A stretch of DNA of 64,000 bases from Dryas octopetala (lineage: Eukaryota; Streptophyta; Magnoliopsida; Rosales; Rosaceae). Under the pieces are notes generated by a model. It had not been told where the DNA came from. It saw only the letters and a list, made by a program, of their open reading frames with translations, and searched no databases. Position numbers and translations under genes: made by a program. Positions within the stretch are counted from its first letter, which is position 1, and each line of letters opens with the position of its first letter. The stretch is taken from positions 15,500,001-15,564,000 of the forward strand of contig OY992838.1 in assembly GCA_963921425.1 (NCBI GenBank), read 5' to 3'. Shown here piece after piece: positions 1 to 12,611 of the stretch.

Positions 1-108
1 CTTGCATCAAGTCCCCATTAGTTACCTACATTCTTAAGTGTGTGTGGTCAATTTAGGAATTATCACACCTGCTGGTAGTGCATGAAGTGATTCGTTTGTG
101 TTGTGCAG

Positions 109-2310
109 ATATTCCTAAAAGATTCTCAATCATGCTGCATCATGGTGGAGAGTTGGGATATGAAGACTACAAAGGAGGAAATGTAACTTGAATAGACTAT
201 TGTGATAAAGACTTGATATCTTTGGCCCAAATTAATGTCATGGCTGAGAAGTTGGGGTATGAGGATACTTTCATTTTCTATTATTACAAAATTCTAGGAA
301 TTGATTTTAAGGATGGAATTAAGTGGTTGAAGTGGGAAAATGATGTTGTCCAGATGGCTAGATATGTGGAGATGATATCTCAGTTATGCATATGTACTTT
401 GGGCACTCCATTAATGGTAATAACAAAGTCTCTAAGTCAACCTTGATGCTTGGACCTTCACCACCAGTAAGTGATAATGAGGATGGACCAATGCCTAGTG
501 TCAACCTTGGTGTAGATGATATTTTGGGAGGTGGTGGTGATTTTGTTGGAGAAGATGATGGTGCTGCATCAAATAAAGGTGTACCAGATGATTTTGTTGA
601 TAATGATTATGGACCTGATGATGACCACCCTGTTTTCAAAAGGTTCGTGGGTGGTACTCTTGATGCTCAAGACAAGAGAGACAGACCTATTCATGTGCCT
701 CCACCTCCAAATGATGAAGATGGGGCAGATGGTGAGGCATTAGCTTTTATTTTATTTTATTATGAGGCACTAGTTTTTTTTATTTTAAATAATGCCTTGT
801 AAAATAACCACATAATTTTATATATTTTAAATAATGTCTTGTAAAATAACTTCAAATGCTAATGTGAAGAGAATATTAATGCATGAAGGACTACTGCCAA
901 TGCTAATGATGAAGTGAACAAGGCAGACCAAACTGAACGTGGTGTTGGTCAAGAGAACAATGTAGACCACACTCAACCTGGTGTTAGTGAAGGGAACAAT
1001 GGCCATCGGACTGAACCTGTTAAAAGACCTAGATAAAGAGGGAGTAGTAGCACTATGGCAGAAGTGGAGAGGATGAAAGAAAGTCTGAATGTGGATGAAC
1101 TTGAGGATATTGAGGAAGGATATTGTACTGAGGAGCTTGGAGAGGTGATGGACCTGATGATGAGGGAGGGGTTGTTAGATGGCTAGAGTTCATATGTGGC
1201 CAGTTGTTCAAAGATGCAGAACTTTTCAGGGCAGCAGTGAGGATGTATTCTATTAAGAATGAATATGGGAAGATTAAATTCACGAGAAATTCTATTTGGA
1301 AGCTGAATGCCATGTGTGACAAAGTTGGTTGCCCTTGGATGATTAGGGCTGGCAAGATGTATGGAGATGATATTTTGCAAGTGAAAAAGTTATACAAGTA
1401 TCACACATGCACCTTACTGCATGCTAATCGCAATGTGTATAGTAGATGGCTTGCTGACATGTACATTGATAAGATAAAGCTTATCCCCAATTGTTCAGCA
1501 GAGTCCTTTAGAGACATAGTTGAAAAAGAATGGAAAGTGGATTGCCCTATGGGTCAAGCATATAGGGCACTGAGGATAGCTCGTACGCAAATTGAAGGCA
1601 CCTTTGCAGAGCAATACTCAAAGCTATAGGACTACTGTGGGGAGCTTAGAAGGACTAGCCCTGGGACCACTGCGGTGCTTAAAATGGATGATGAGAGGTT
1701 TATGAGGATGTATATATGTTTAGGGGCTTGCAAGGAGGGGTTTAAGAGAGGGTGTAGGCCATTGGTTGGCTTTGATGATTGTCACTTAAAAAGTGTATTT
1801 GGGGGTCATTTTCTATCTGCAGTAAGGGTAGATGCCAATGAAGAAACTTGGGTAATCGCATATGCTGTTGTTGAGGTTGAAGGCAAAGACTCTTGGAAGT
1901 GGTTTCTCGAACTGCTAACAGATGATCTTGAAATTGAGAACCAGCACCATTACACCTTCATTTCAGACCAGCAAAAAGGACTACTACTAGCTATTCAAGA
2001 AGTTCTACCAAGGAGTCACCATAGGTTCTGTGTAAGACAGTTGTATACGAATTTCAACATACAGTTCAAGGGATTGACATTGAAAGATGCTCTATGGAAA
2101 TGTGCTAGAGCTACAACTCCTAATTATTTTAAGAAAACAATGGAAGATCTAAGAATACTCAACAGCGAGGCAGCATCATGGTTGACTAAGAGGCTAGCTC
2201 AAAACTAATTTAGGGCATTCTTCAGCACTTGGCCAAAATGTGATATGCTCCTCAACAACTTGTGTGAAAGTTTTAACAGTGTTATATTGAAAGCAAGAAG
2301 TCTTCCTATC
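109..2310 (+). pseudogene. Outer MULE transposase, N-terminal and DDE part (broken)
   Basis: The fragment begins after an acceptor (TTGTGCAG) at 109 with a PB1-like domain (RFSIMLHHGGELGYEDYKGG). An acidic Asp/Gly-rich stretch follows at about 440-740. From about 1190 there is a MuDR DNA-binding-like region (LFRAAVRMYSIKNEYGKIKF). The MULE DDE domain then runs to 2310, with GFDDCHLKS (first Asp), FISDQQKGL (second Asp) and an LCESFNSVILKARS segment holding the expected Glu. The reading frame is interrupted: TGA near 187, TAG at 1627 and TAA near 2206, plus a frame change between 446 and the acidic segment. The fragment ends where the Copia LTR begins at 2316. The same domain order is seen intact in the younger MULE transposase in this window. 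Confidence 0.82.
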
Positions 2311-2315
2311 CTAAC

Positions 2316-2852
2316 TGTTGAACCAAATAATGAAAGAACAATGTTACCCGTTAACTTCAGTAGATGTAGATGATTCTTGGGATGAGTCGCGTACAAGGTC
2401 GCTCTCTTTAAGACGTTTCGCGGCTCTGCCCAAGATGTGCAAGCAGTTCAACGATGCCTACGACGCCTCCAGGATAAAACAGCCCCAGAATCTCCTCTGT
2501 CTAGATTCTTCCGTGCACAAAGGAAGACCCGAATACAAACACCCTTCTGATATTGTTGCTTGGAATACTTGTTATGCTCAGAAAATATTTGAGAGAGGTT
2601 GAAGAAGAAAACAGCCCAAAAGCTCTGTATTTTCTCTGTGCTATTTTTTAAGCTACTGCACCTGCTATTTATTATCCTTTAAAACCAGTAAGAATGTTGT
2701 GTCTAACAAAGAGTAACGTTGAGGGCTGAAAACGTGGAGCCAGTTCCAAGTTGTTGAGAAAGACTTGGTCACCTACTGACCAAGTCCAACCAACGTGTAT
2801 AACAAATTGAAATAGTTTTTTTTTTAATAAACACCAAAAAGAAAAACCAATA
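2316..2852 (-). repeat. Left LTR (3' LTR) of the Copia fossil
   Basis: 537 bp, running from TGTTGAACC to AAACCAATA on the plus strand and nearly identical to 12867-13405. It is preceded by the target duplication CTAAC and followed by the polypurine-tract complement. Confidence 0.95.
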
Positions 2853-5800
2853 ATCCCCCACTTGTTTATTTAAAAAAATAAGTTCATCAAGCAACATACC
2901 ATAAAGCTATGCATAAATAAAGGTGTTTATTCAACTTGAACCTTTACATAGTGAAGATGCTTCAGATTAAACAAGAGTAACATATAGTTTTGAACTCTAC
3001 CTCTGACAGCATCACACGCATAACCTTACTGAGGTGAAGTTCAAAAAGCCAGCACATTACGGCCTTGTGCTTGTATCCTTGTGTAGTGAACGCTCTAGAA
3101 ATTTGCCCATAATTTCATGGGAAGCGGCCTCACTTCCACATTCACATAGGTGACTCTATCAAGGATACTCCTGCAGCTAGATATCCCACTCAACATAGAG
3201 TATAGACTTCATTAAGAATTATAATTCAACCTTAATTATTTGCTTCAGGATGTCATGCTTCTTAGGGATGGACTTGGAGTATTAACCCCATATGACATTA
3301 CTAGCATGACTTTACTTATATCACTTTGTGACTTGTTATTACCCATTGAACCTATTTCTTGGGATCTCCAGTCTATAGGTTGGGTTGCCATCACAAGTGA
3401 CTTAATTATCTAAGGGCTTTAGTCCCATCCCTTTTGAGGTTTTCCAAACCTTTTCTCGTGCTAATCCTTTCGTCAAAGGATCAACCAAATTCTCATTGGA
3501 GCGTACATGATCCACTCTTATAGCCCCAGTATCAAGAAACGCTCTAACGGTGCTATGCTTGCGACGTATTTGTCGCTTCTTACCATTATAATAACGATTT
3601 TGAACCTTTGCAATAGCCGCGGTACTATCGCAATGGATAAGAACAGCTGGTATTGGTTTCTCCCATAAAGGGGTATCTGATAGCAGGTTCCTCAACCATC
3701 CTGCCTCTTCACTAGCCATAGCTAGTGCTATCATCTCTGACTCCATTGTGGATTGAGCTAATATAGTCTGTTTCTTAGACTTCCATGAAACTGTACCACC
3801 AGCTATATTAAATATATATCCACTTGTGGCCTTGGAATCATCAGATAGAGTATTCCAATCTGCATCACTATATCCTTCTAGGACAGCGGGAAACTTCTGA
3901 TAATGTAATCCGAGGTTCATCGTCCTTTTAAGGTAACGCATGACCCTCTCAATAGCTTTCCAATGCTCTTTACTAGGTCTACTAGTAAATCTGCAAAGTA
4001 CTCCCACAGCATAAGCTATGTCAGGCCTAGTGCAATCAGTAGCATAACGAAGGCTACCAATGATGCTCGCATACTCAGTTTGTCTAACACTGTCACCAGT
4101 GTTCTTGAACAACTTTACACTAGAATCATATGGAGTACATGCTGGTTTACAGTCAATGTAATCATATTTCTTTAGAATTTTCTCAATATAGTGAGATTGA
4201 TCCAAAGAAAATCCATTTTCTGACCTTGTTACTTTAATTCCAAGAATTACACTAGCTTCACCCAAATCTTTCATTTCAAAATTGGCACATAATAGAGATT
4301 TGACATTATTCACAGCATAAATATTAGAGCCAAAAATAAGCAGATCATCCACATAGAGACATATGATAATGCAAATGTTATTTTCATACTTAAAATAAAT
4401 ACATTTGTCACTTTCGTTCAGCTTAAACCCATTTGAAGTGACTAAACAATCAAATTTTTCATGCCATTGTTTAGGTGCCTGTTTCAACCCATAAAGAGAT
4501 TTATCTAGTTTACATACCTTATTTTCTTGTCCAGGTAAGACAAAACCCTCAGGTTGGTCCATATAAATTTCTTCTTCTAACTCACCATTTAAAAAAGCAG
4601 TTTTAACATCCATTTGATGCACAACAAGATCATGAATGGCAGCTAAGGCAAACAAAACACGAATAGAAGTTATTCTAGAGACAGGTGAAAAAGTGTCAAA
4701 GAAATCCACATTTTCTCTTTGCTTATAGCCTTTGGCCACAAGTCGGGCCTTAAATTTATCAATTGAACCATCAGGTTTTAATTTCCTTTTTAGAATCCAT
4801 TTACAACCAATGGTTTTGCAACCAGGTGGAAGGTCTGTCAAGTGCCAAGTTCTATTAGACTCTAAGGAGTCCATCTCATCGTTTATAGCTTCTTGCCAAA
4901 AGCCAGCATCTAATGAAGACAGAGCTTCTTTGAGTGTACTAGGATCCTGTTCTAAGTTATAAACATGAAAGTCAGGTCCATAAACTTTGGCAATACGAGC
5001 TCTCTTACTCTTCCTTAGTTCTAGACAAGATTCATTAATTCTAGTTGAAGGCAAACTGTAAGAAGTTGAACCCCCACTATTTCTCAATTTAAAAGGAAAT
5101 TTATTTTCGAAGAAATCGGCATCAATAGAATCAATCACAACATGATTCTTTAAATCATAAAATCTATATGCCTTGCTATTAGTTGCATAACCAATAAAAA
5201 CACATTCATAAGCTCTACTCGCCAATTTTGATCTTTTTGGGTCAGGAATACGTACATAAGCTAAGCACCCCCATGTTCTAAAATACAAAACATTAGGTTT
5301 CTTATTTTTCCAAATTTCATAAGGAGAAATTTTTGTTTTAGAGTTGGGAACTCTATTCAGCACATAAGATACAGTCAATAATATTTCTCCCCACCAAAAA
5401 GATGCAGCTCCTGAACTAAGTAAGATAGCAACAGTTAATTCAGCCAAAGTTCTATTTTTTTCTTTCAGCTTTACCATTCATTTCAGGAGAGTAAGGGGCT
5501 GTTGTCTCATGAATAATTCCAAGTGAATTATATAAAACAATAAAATCACTAGACAAATATTCTTGACCTCTGTCACTACGAAATCTTTTAACTTTTCGAT
5601 TAAATTGATTCTCAATTTCATTCAAGAATAATTTGAACATATCAATTGCTTCACTTTTATTTCTCATAAGATAGACAAAACAATAATTCGAACAATCATC
5701 AATAAAAGTGATAAAGTACCGTTTCCCATTTCTAGTTGTCACTCCATCAAATTCGCAAATATCATAATGAATATGATCAAGTGGTTCAAATTCTCTAAAG

Positions 5801-7073
5801 ACAGATTTATGTGGAGTTTTGGTGATTTTAGCTTGACTACAATATTCACACTTCTCAAAATCATTCAAAGACAAATCTGGAATAAATCCTAAACTACTCA
5901 TATTTTTGACTAGTCGTTTGTTAACATGACAAAGTCTAGCATGCCAAGTATTAAAAGAACAAAGCATATAAGCAGAAGAAGAATTTTTATTAGCATCAAC
6001 ATTCAATTTAAACATTCCATCAGTAGCATAACCCTTACCTACAAAGACACCATTTTTAGTAAGAGTATACATGTCTGCTCCAATCATTTGAGTGAACCCA
6101 GCCTTGTTGAGAAGGTAGCCAGAAACTAGATTTTTTCTTATTTCTGGAGTATGCAAGACATCCTTAAGGATGACAGTCTTTCCAGAGGTAAATTTCAATT
6201 CCACTTCCCCTGTACCAGCAACATTGGTTGAATGAGAATCACCTAACAACACTTTCTTGTCCTCAGCCACAGAATAGGACTTGAAAAGAGCACGATCATA
6301 GCAGACATGGCGAGAAGCACCAGTGTCTACCCACCACCCCTCGGATCCGCCAACAATGTTGACTTCAGAAATCATAGCAACTAGTTGCTCTTCGGTAAGG
6401 TTGGCCTGAGGAGCAGGACGACGCTTATTCCGACAATTCCGGGCAAGATGCCCCGGCTTGTGACAATTATAACATATAAATTGTCTCGAATCATCATCAC
6501 GTGAGGGGGGTTGATACCTATTCTGATTCTGTTGAGGATTTCGATTCTGATTTTTGTTGATGTTGTTGTTGCGGTTCTTGTTCTGATTCTTCATATTCCT
6601 TCCATTTGGTTTCAGAGCAGCAGGGGTTTGATTCTTGTTGAAAATATGGGTGTTCTTGTTGTTAGACACAACCAGAACCTCATCCTTCATATCTTGTTTT
6701 CTGGCTTCCTCCTCAATGCGAAGACGAGTGATCAGACTTTCCAAAGAGAATTCCTTTGTTTTGTGACGAAGAACATTCTTGAAATCTTTCCATCTTGGGG
6801 GCAGCTTGTCAATGATGACCGCAACCTGAAACTGTTCATCTAAACTCATACCTTCAGTAATAACGTCATGTGCAATTTTTTGTAATTCATGTGACTGTGC
6901 TTCTACCGATTTATCATCTATCATTTGAAATTTCAAATAACGGCTTACAGCAAATTTCTTAGCACCAGCCTCTTCAGTGTCATATTTTTTTCTGAAGTGC
7001 ATCCCATAGCTCTTTAGCAGTGTCATAAGCAGAATAATAATCATAGAGATCATCACACAAGCCATTTAGAATA

Positions 7074-7393
7074 GGCTTATTTGCGCCAATGCCCCCTGAA
7101 AGTAACTTCGACTTTCAATTTGCCCCCTGAAACTTTATTTCTCCCACTTTGCCCCCCGAATTTTACAAAAAACCATATTCCGTCAAGTCCGTTTATTCGT
7201 CCGTCAAAAATCCTACGTGGCGCTTACGTGGAAGGGGTAATTAGGTCTTTTACTCGACGCAAACCTGAATCACCCTGACATGTTGCCAACTCGGCTCCAC
7301 ATCAGCATTTAGTGGGACCCCCAACTGTAATTGAACCCATTTCCCTCCTAATTTAGCCACCTTTCCCTCCAGTTCCTTAATCTAAGCCCTAAA
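7074..7393 (+). repeat. Left TIR of the young MULE
   Basis: Starts GGCTTATTTGCGCCAATGCC and ends at CTAAGCCCTAAA. It is the reverse complement of 12292-12611 over 320 bp with no mismatch seen. The outermost 80 bases have repeated CCCCCTGAAA/GCCCCC blocks. Confidence 0.95.
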
Positions 7394-7640
7394 CAGAGAA
7401 AATTGGGGTTAAGTTGTAAACAGAGAAAATAAAGAAAATACAGAAATCGAAAGGGTTTGTGCAAATCAAAAGCAAAAGGGTTTGTGCAGATCGAAAAGGA
7501 AGAAAGGGGAAGAAAGGGGTTTGTGCAGATCGAAAAGGAAGAAAGGGGTTTGTGCAGATCGAAAAGGAAAGGTCAATCTCTGTAGAAGTTTCGATTCTAC
7601 TGGAAGGAAAAGGGTGTTTCACAGTATTCTTGGGTGGAAC

Positions 7641-10600
7641 ATGACGGTGCTCAGGGAATACGGATCTGCTGGACCGATGGAAAGTAAGTGGGCATATATG
7701 GTTTTACTTTAGGGTTACACTTTGTTTGTATCGATGATAATGGTCCCAAACTTTTGGGTTTTTTTATTGCTCATCTCCATTATTGAGGCTGTGTTAGGGT
7801 TCCTTTAGTCTTTTTTTGTCGGTGGTCACATGTGCTCTTGTCTTTTAGGGCTATACTGTTTTCCTTTTGTCATTGACTGTTAGGTTGAAATTAATTTTGA
7901 AATTGATTAATAACCCAAAAAACATGTTTTTAATTGGACAAATTTCACTTTAATATGTCTTTTGCAGTTTAATATTTTGAAAACAACATCGACCTATTAT
8001 ATCATATTTGTTAGAATTCAAAAATGTGTTAACTTGGATTGTGTTGTTGAATGAAGTGGTACTTGGTTTGTGAAATTTATTTGTGTGGATTTATGAAGGT
8101 AGTTACTTACAGTAATGAGGTTTTGTCTTTTTGTGTTATTTGTAGTTGGTCCAGAAGAGGTAACATTTAAAGTCTTTCATGGGGGTAAACTAGTGTGTAT
8201 TGATGGCAACCTGAGCTATGTTGGTGGCAGTGTAAGTTGGTTTGACCACTGTTGTGTGGATTTTGTGTCATTGTTGGAGCTAAATGGCATGGCCAAACTG
8301 TTAGGCCATACCGATGTTGGTTTCTACATTAGGGCTGAGAATTCCATGGTTGAGATTAAAACTGACAAAATGATATTGGATTTAATTGAGGCAATACCAT
8401 CTGGTAACCGTAGGGAGATTAGCCTATATTTGACAGGAAATGAAAGGATACAAAGTGTGACACTAGATGAGTTATTGACAGATGTACTTGCCAATGTGGA
8501 TGTTGAAGGTGCAGATATAGAAGATAATCATGGTGATGGGCCTGGTGAGGATGAAGATACTGATGGGCCTGGTGGGGATGAGGATATTGGTGAGCCTGTG
8601 GTGGATGAGGATACTGGTGAGCCTGGGGTGGATGAGGATACTGGTGAGCCTGGGGTAGATGAGGATACTGGTGAGCCTGGGGTGGATGAGGATGATGCAA
8701 GTGATTCAGATTGGTATGATAGTGATTATATGGATAGTGGCTCAGAGCTGAATATTTTGAAAGAGGATGAGACACTGTATGAGAGTTATGTGGATCACAC
8801 TGCACCTGACAGACCTGATTTGGAAGAGGATGAGCAAGTTTCAGATAGTACTCATTCTGATGGGATTGGCAACTATGAAGGGTCTTCTTCTGAATGTGAT
8901 GATGTTGACAGCAGATCCAGGGGCAAACTCCCAAAGTTTGATATATCTAAATGTGTAGTCTTTAGACCTGAAGTTGATATGAAGAATGTGCAGTTCTGTT
9001 TGGGGCAAAGATATGCTACTGCAGCTATATTTAGGGCTGCAGTAAGACAATATTCTATTCAGACTGAGAGAGAGTTAAAATTTTACAAGAATGACCCAGA
9101 TGCTGTGAGAGCCATATGTGTCCATAAGAAATGTCCCTTTGTGGTGTTTGCATCAGCTATTAATGGGAGTGTTGATCTGATTGTGAAAACTTTAAAAGTG
9201 GAGCACAAATGCAGCAAGTCTACAAAAAATAGGGCTGTTAGTTGCAATTGGTTGGCAACTAAGTATGCTTATCAACTTAGCTGCAATCCCAATTGGAATT
9301 TGCAAGGCTTCAAAGAGCAAGTGAGGGTTGAATGTAAGGTTAATGTTAGTGATTCACAGGTATATAGAGCTAAAGAGAAAGCAGCAAAAATTCTAGAGGG
9401 CACCTATACTGAACAATATGCAAACTTGTGGGATTATGCTGCAGAGTTGAGGAAGCAAAATGTGGGGACCACAGTTGTTATTAAATCAGAGCTAGAAGGT
9501 GAGAGTCCAAGATTTGAAAGGATTTACATATGTCTAGGAGCACTTAAGCAAGGGTTCCTTGATGGATGTAGACCATTCATAGGTCTTGATGGTTGTCATA
9601 TCAAGGGTCCACACCCTGGTCAGATCTTGTCTGCTGTTGGGGTTGATGCCAATAATGGCATGTTCCCCATTGCTTATGCCGTGGTCGAGGTTGAAAATTA
9701 TTCCACTTGGAGATGGTTTTTAGAGTTGTTAGCAGTGGACTTGTGTATTGAGCACTCTCATGCATATATCTTTATGACAGATAAGCAGAAGGGGTTGATA
9801 GATGCAGTTGGTGAGTTGTTCCCACATGCAGAGCATAGACACTGTCTGAAACATCTCTATGCTAACTTTAATACTCAACACAAGGGGTTAGCCTTGAAGC
9901 ATCAGATGGAGAATATAGCAAGGGCAACCACACTGCAATGGTTTGATGCTGAGATGAAAAAGATGCTTGATATGGATGATGCAGCATTCAAGTGGCTCTG
10001 CGAGAGACCTGCAAAACATTGGGCTAAGTCCCATTTCAGCACAAATATCAAGTGTGACAAGCTCCACAATAACAACTGCGAAGCCTTTAACAAGGCTATA
10101 CTAGAGGCAAGAGACAAGCCTATTCTGACTATGTTAGAGAGAATTAGGCTATATCTGATGTTGTTGACAGCAGGTAGAAGAGCACAAGTTGATAGGTGGA
10201 GGCATTCTGTAGGACCAAGAATCCATAAAATCATTGAGGATTACAAGAAAGAGGCATTCTGGTGCATTCCTAAATTGGCAGGGGAGAAAAAATACCAAGT
10301 GATGGACCACAACCAGAAGTCACACAGAGTGGACTTGGACAAAAAAACATGCAGTTGCAGGGTATGGGATCTTAGTGGCCTGCCATGTGTACATGCATGT
10401 GCTGCCATTAGTAACTTTCATGGTGAGCCTGAAGACTTTGTCACTGACTGTTATAAGAAGGAGAATTATGAGAGAACCTACAAGCCAATGATTGAGCCTA
10501 TGACAAGCCATGACTTGTGGGTGAAGACTGGGGACACCCCATTGATGCCACCAAGGTTTCACAAGCAACCTGGAAGGCCTAAGAAGGCTAGGATCAGAGC

Positions 10601-11259
10601 TCCAAATGAGCCCCCAAGACCTCCAAGTCAAGCTCATAAGCTGAGAAGGTTTAATATAAAGATAAGATGTAGCAGATGTGGGGATGAAGGCCACAACATC
10701 AGGTCCTGTCCTAAGATGAAGACTAGAGGCAGCAGTCAGGTAACCTATCTTGACTATGTTAAAGAATAATTGCGTAGCTGGTTAGCCTATTTACACAGTG
10801 ATATTGGTATTTTGTTGTAGAGCACATCACAGGACGCATCCCAACAGGAAGGGCAAGCCACACAAAATCAGACTAGATCTTCAAAATTGACAGTGAGTTA
10901 CGAATATTATCTATACTAGTTAATCCCATGCTTACTTGACAATAACAACTGTGGTATTTTGCTTGTGATGGTTACTTATACAGGTTAAGAGGGGTGAAGG
11001 TCAGACAAGACCTACACAACAGAGGACCACAAGGCAGGCTGCAAGGTCATCACAAGCCCAATCACAATCTCAATCTCAAGCCCAACCTTCACAACCTCTT
11101 TCAAGCACTGCCCAACCTCCACAGTCCCAATCCAAGCAACCATCTACATCACAGCAAGAAAGTGGTCACAAGAGATACAAGTCTCCTGCAAAAAGGGTGG
11201 ATTCAGAAGCTCATAAGAAGAAGTGCAAGAAGTTGTACATGAAGAGGAAGCCCTTCTGA
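7641..11259 (+). CDS. MULE transposase, four exons, about 994 aa
   Basis: Catalyses cut-and-paste movement of the MULE. Exons inferred from GT/AG sites with matching phase are 7641-7683, 8146-10739, 10821-10892 and 10984-11259. Domains in order: PB1-like domain (about residues 19-104, KVFHGGKLVCIDGNLSYVGG); an acidic tract with repeats of DEDTGEPGV; a MuDR-type DNA-binding region (FRAAVRQYSIQTERELKFYK); a MULE DDE domain with Asp in GLDGCHIKG (about 495), Asp in FMTDKQKG (about 560) and Glu in NNCEAFNKAI (about 660); a SWIM finger (CSCRVWDLSGLPCVH, about 750); and a CCHC knuckle (CSRCGDEGHNIRSC, about 856). The last two exons add a Gln/Ser-rich tail ending in a Lys-rich stretch that could be a nuclear localisation signal. 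No stop or shift is seen. If the donor at 10740 is not used, a shorter protein ends at 10769. Confidence 0.92.
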
Positions 11260-11774
11260 CTTTGGCATTTTTTATCCATGACTGACTTTTGCATTATGAC
11301 ATTTGAAAAATATTTTGGAAAGACAGTTTGTGAACAATTAAGGTTTTGGAAAGACAATTAGATATGTTTAGGGTGAGAGAGTATTTTGGAAACACAGTTT
11401 GTGAGCTCATTTATTTTGTGTATTTTGAGCTTGATGAAAAGTCAGTTTGTATTCAATCTAATTTGTGGCAGATACATATCTAAACCCATGCAGTTTGATG
11501 ATGTTCAATTATGCTCATACAATCACATTTACAAAAAAATGAGGTAAGGAAATACATATACTAAATTCCAACTTCATTGCCAAATAGAACATTACAAGGT
11601 TGAACCACTGCCAAGAAATGCAGCATTACATTACAAGGTTCAAATATAGGGGTTTTCTTTGACAAAATTTACAAGGTTCAAGATGAAGCCAGGACAAAAA
11701 CTACATAGTACATTAAACCCCTAAAACTACCCAACAAACGTTGCAAATCCAAAAACCAGTTCCACATACACACT

Positions 11775-12229
11775 CTACCCCATCTGCCACACCAGACCAA
11801 AACAAATACACACAATGAAAAAACCCCACGACAAAATCAACCCAAACCACAGACATTTCTCCCTTGCTTTCCCCCTTGAAATTTGAGTTTCCAACCCTCC
11901 AATTTTTTTCAATAGCCCAGGTATGATAGTCTTCGCACGGTCGCAGATTTGAGGATCAAACCACTCAAAGAACCCACAGCCTTTGGACCTCTGCACCAAC
12001 ACCAACAATAAATCAAACCCATTTTCCATTTTGTATACACAAAAATTAGAAATTTTAAAGCTCAAATACCTACCACCGAAGATAGTGGACAACAATGAAA
12101 CCTTCTTCCTGGGTGGCGGTCAGTCCAAGAAGTTGAAAATCGAGCGGCCCTGTCACAATAGCAGCGAATCTGTTCTCCCCTAGCACCCACAGCACGCTGC
12201 CTACTGCTTTGGTGGCTCAAGTTGCTCAT
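11775..12229 (-). CDS. MULE-borne GRF zinc-finger protein with C-terminal membrane segment, 123 aa
   Basis: Two exons on the minus strand: 12229-12074 and 11990-11775. They join in phase (GTG|GTAGGT donor, GTGCAG acceptor). Exon 1 encodes the first part of a GRF finger (IRCYCDRAARFSTSWTDR, then HPGRRFHCCP). Exon 2 supplies its end (GCGFFEWFDPQICDR), a short coiled stretch (LLKKIGGLETQI) and a hydrophobic C-terminus (CLWFGLILSWGFFIVCICFG) predicted to span a membrane once. GRF fingers bind single-stranded nucleic acid in proteins such as NEIL3, APE2 and TOP3A. What a membrane-anchored one does for a transposon is unknown. It is convergent with the transposase and starts just inside the right TIR. 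A damaged homologue occupies the same position in the outer MULE (18864-19246). It is not recognisably related to maize MURB. Confidence 0.82.
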
Positions 12230-12291
12230 GGCGGTGTAGAGGTTTTGAGAAAGATGAAGAGAAGTGTACAGGATAAAAGAAAGAGCAGATT

Positions 12292-12611
12292 TTTAGGGCT
12301 TAGATTAAGGAACTGGAGGGAAAGGTGGCTAAATTAGGAGGGAAATGGGTTCAATTACAGTTGGGGGTCCCACTAAATGCTGATGTGGAGCCGAGTTGGC
12401 AACATGTCAGGGTGATTCAGGTTTGCGTCGAGTAAAAGACCTAATTACCCCTTCCACGTAAGCGCCACGTAGGATTTTTGACGGACGAATAAACGGACTT
12501 GACGGAATATGGTTTTTTGTAAAATTCGGGGGGCAAAGTGGGAGAAATAAAGTTTCAGGGGGCAAATTGAAAGTCGAAGTTACTTTCAGGGGGCATTGGC
12601 GCAAATAAGCC
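12292..12611 (-). repeat. Right TIR of the young MULE
   Basis: Reverse complement of 7074-7393. The GRF-finger gene starts only about 60 bases inside it, so this TIR is likely to act as that gene's promoter, as TIRs do in MuDR. Confidence 0.95.

Larger units (their letters stand above)
7074..12611 (+). mobile_element. Young, intact-looking autonomous MULE
   Basis: A 5538-bp element with 320-bp terminal inverted repeats (7074-7393 and 12292-12611) that read the same base for base. It is flanked by the exact 9-bp target duplication TTTAGAATA (7065-7073, 12612-12620), the length typical of Mutator elements. It is inserted in the gag region of the Copia fossil, so it is the youngest layer of the nest. 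It carries an uninterrupted four-exon transposase on the plus strand and a convergent two-exon GRF-finger gene on the minus strand. The 0.5-kb gap between the two stops (11260-11774) is AT-rich and without a recognised gene. Identical TIRs, a perfect TSD and open genes together suggest recent movement and possible present activity. Confidence 0.95.

Noticed and set aside
8419-8934. Minus-strand open frame rich in His/Pro repeats
   Set aside because: It is the shadow of the acidic repeat in the MULE transposase on the plus strand; the real domains are all on the other strand.
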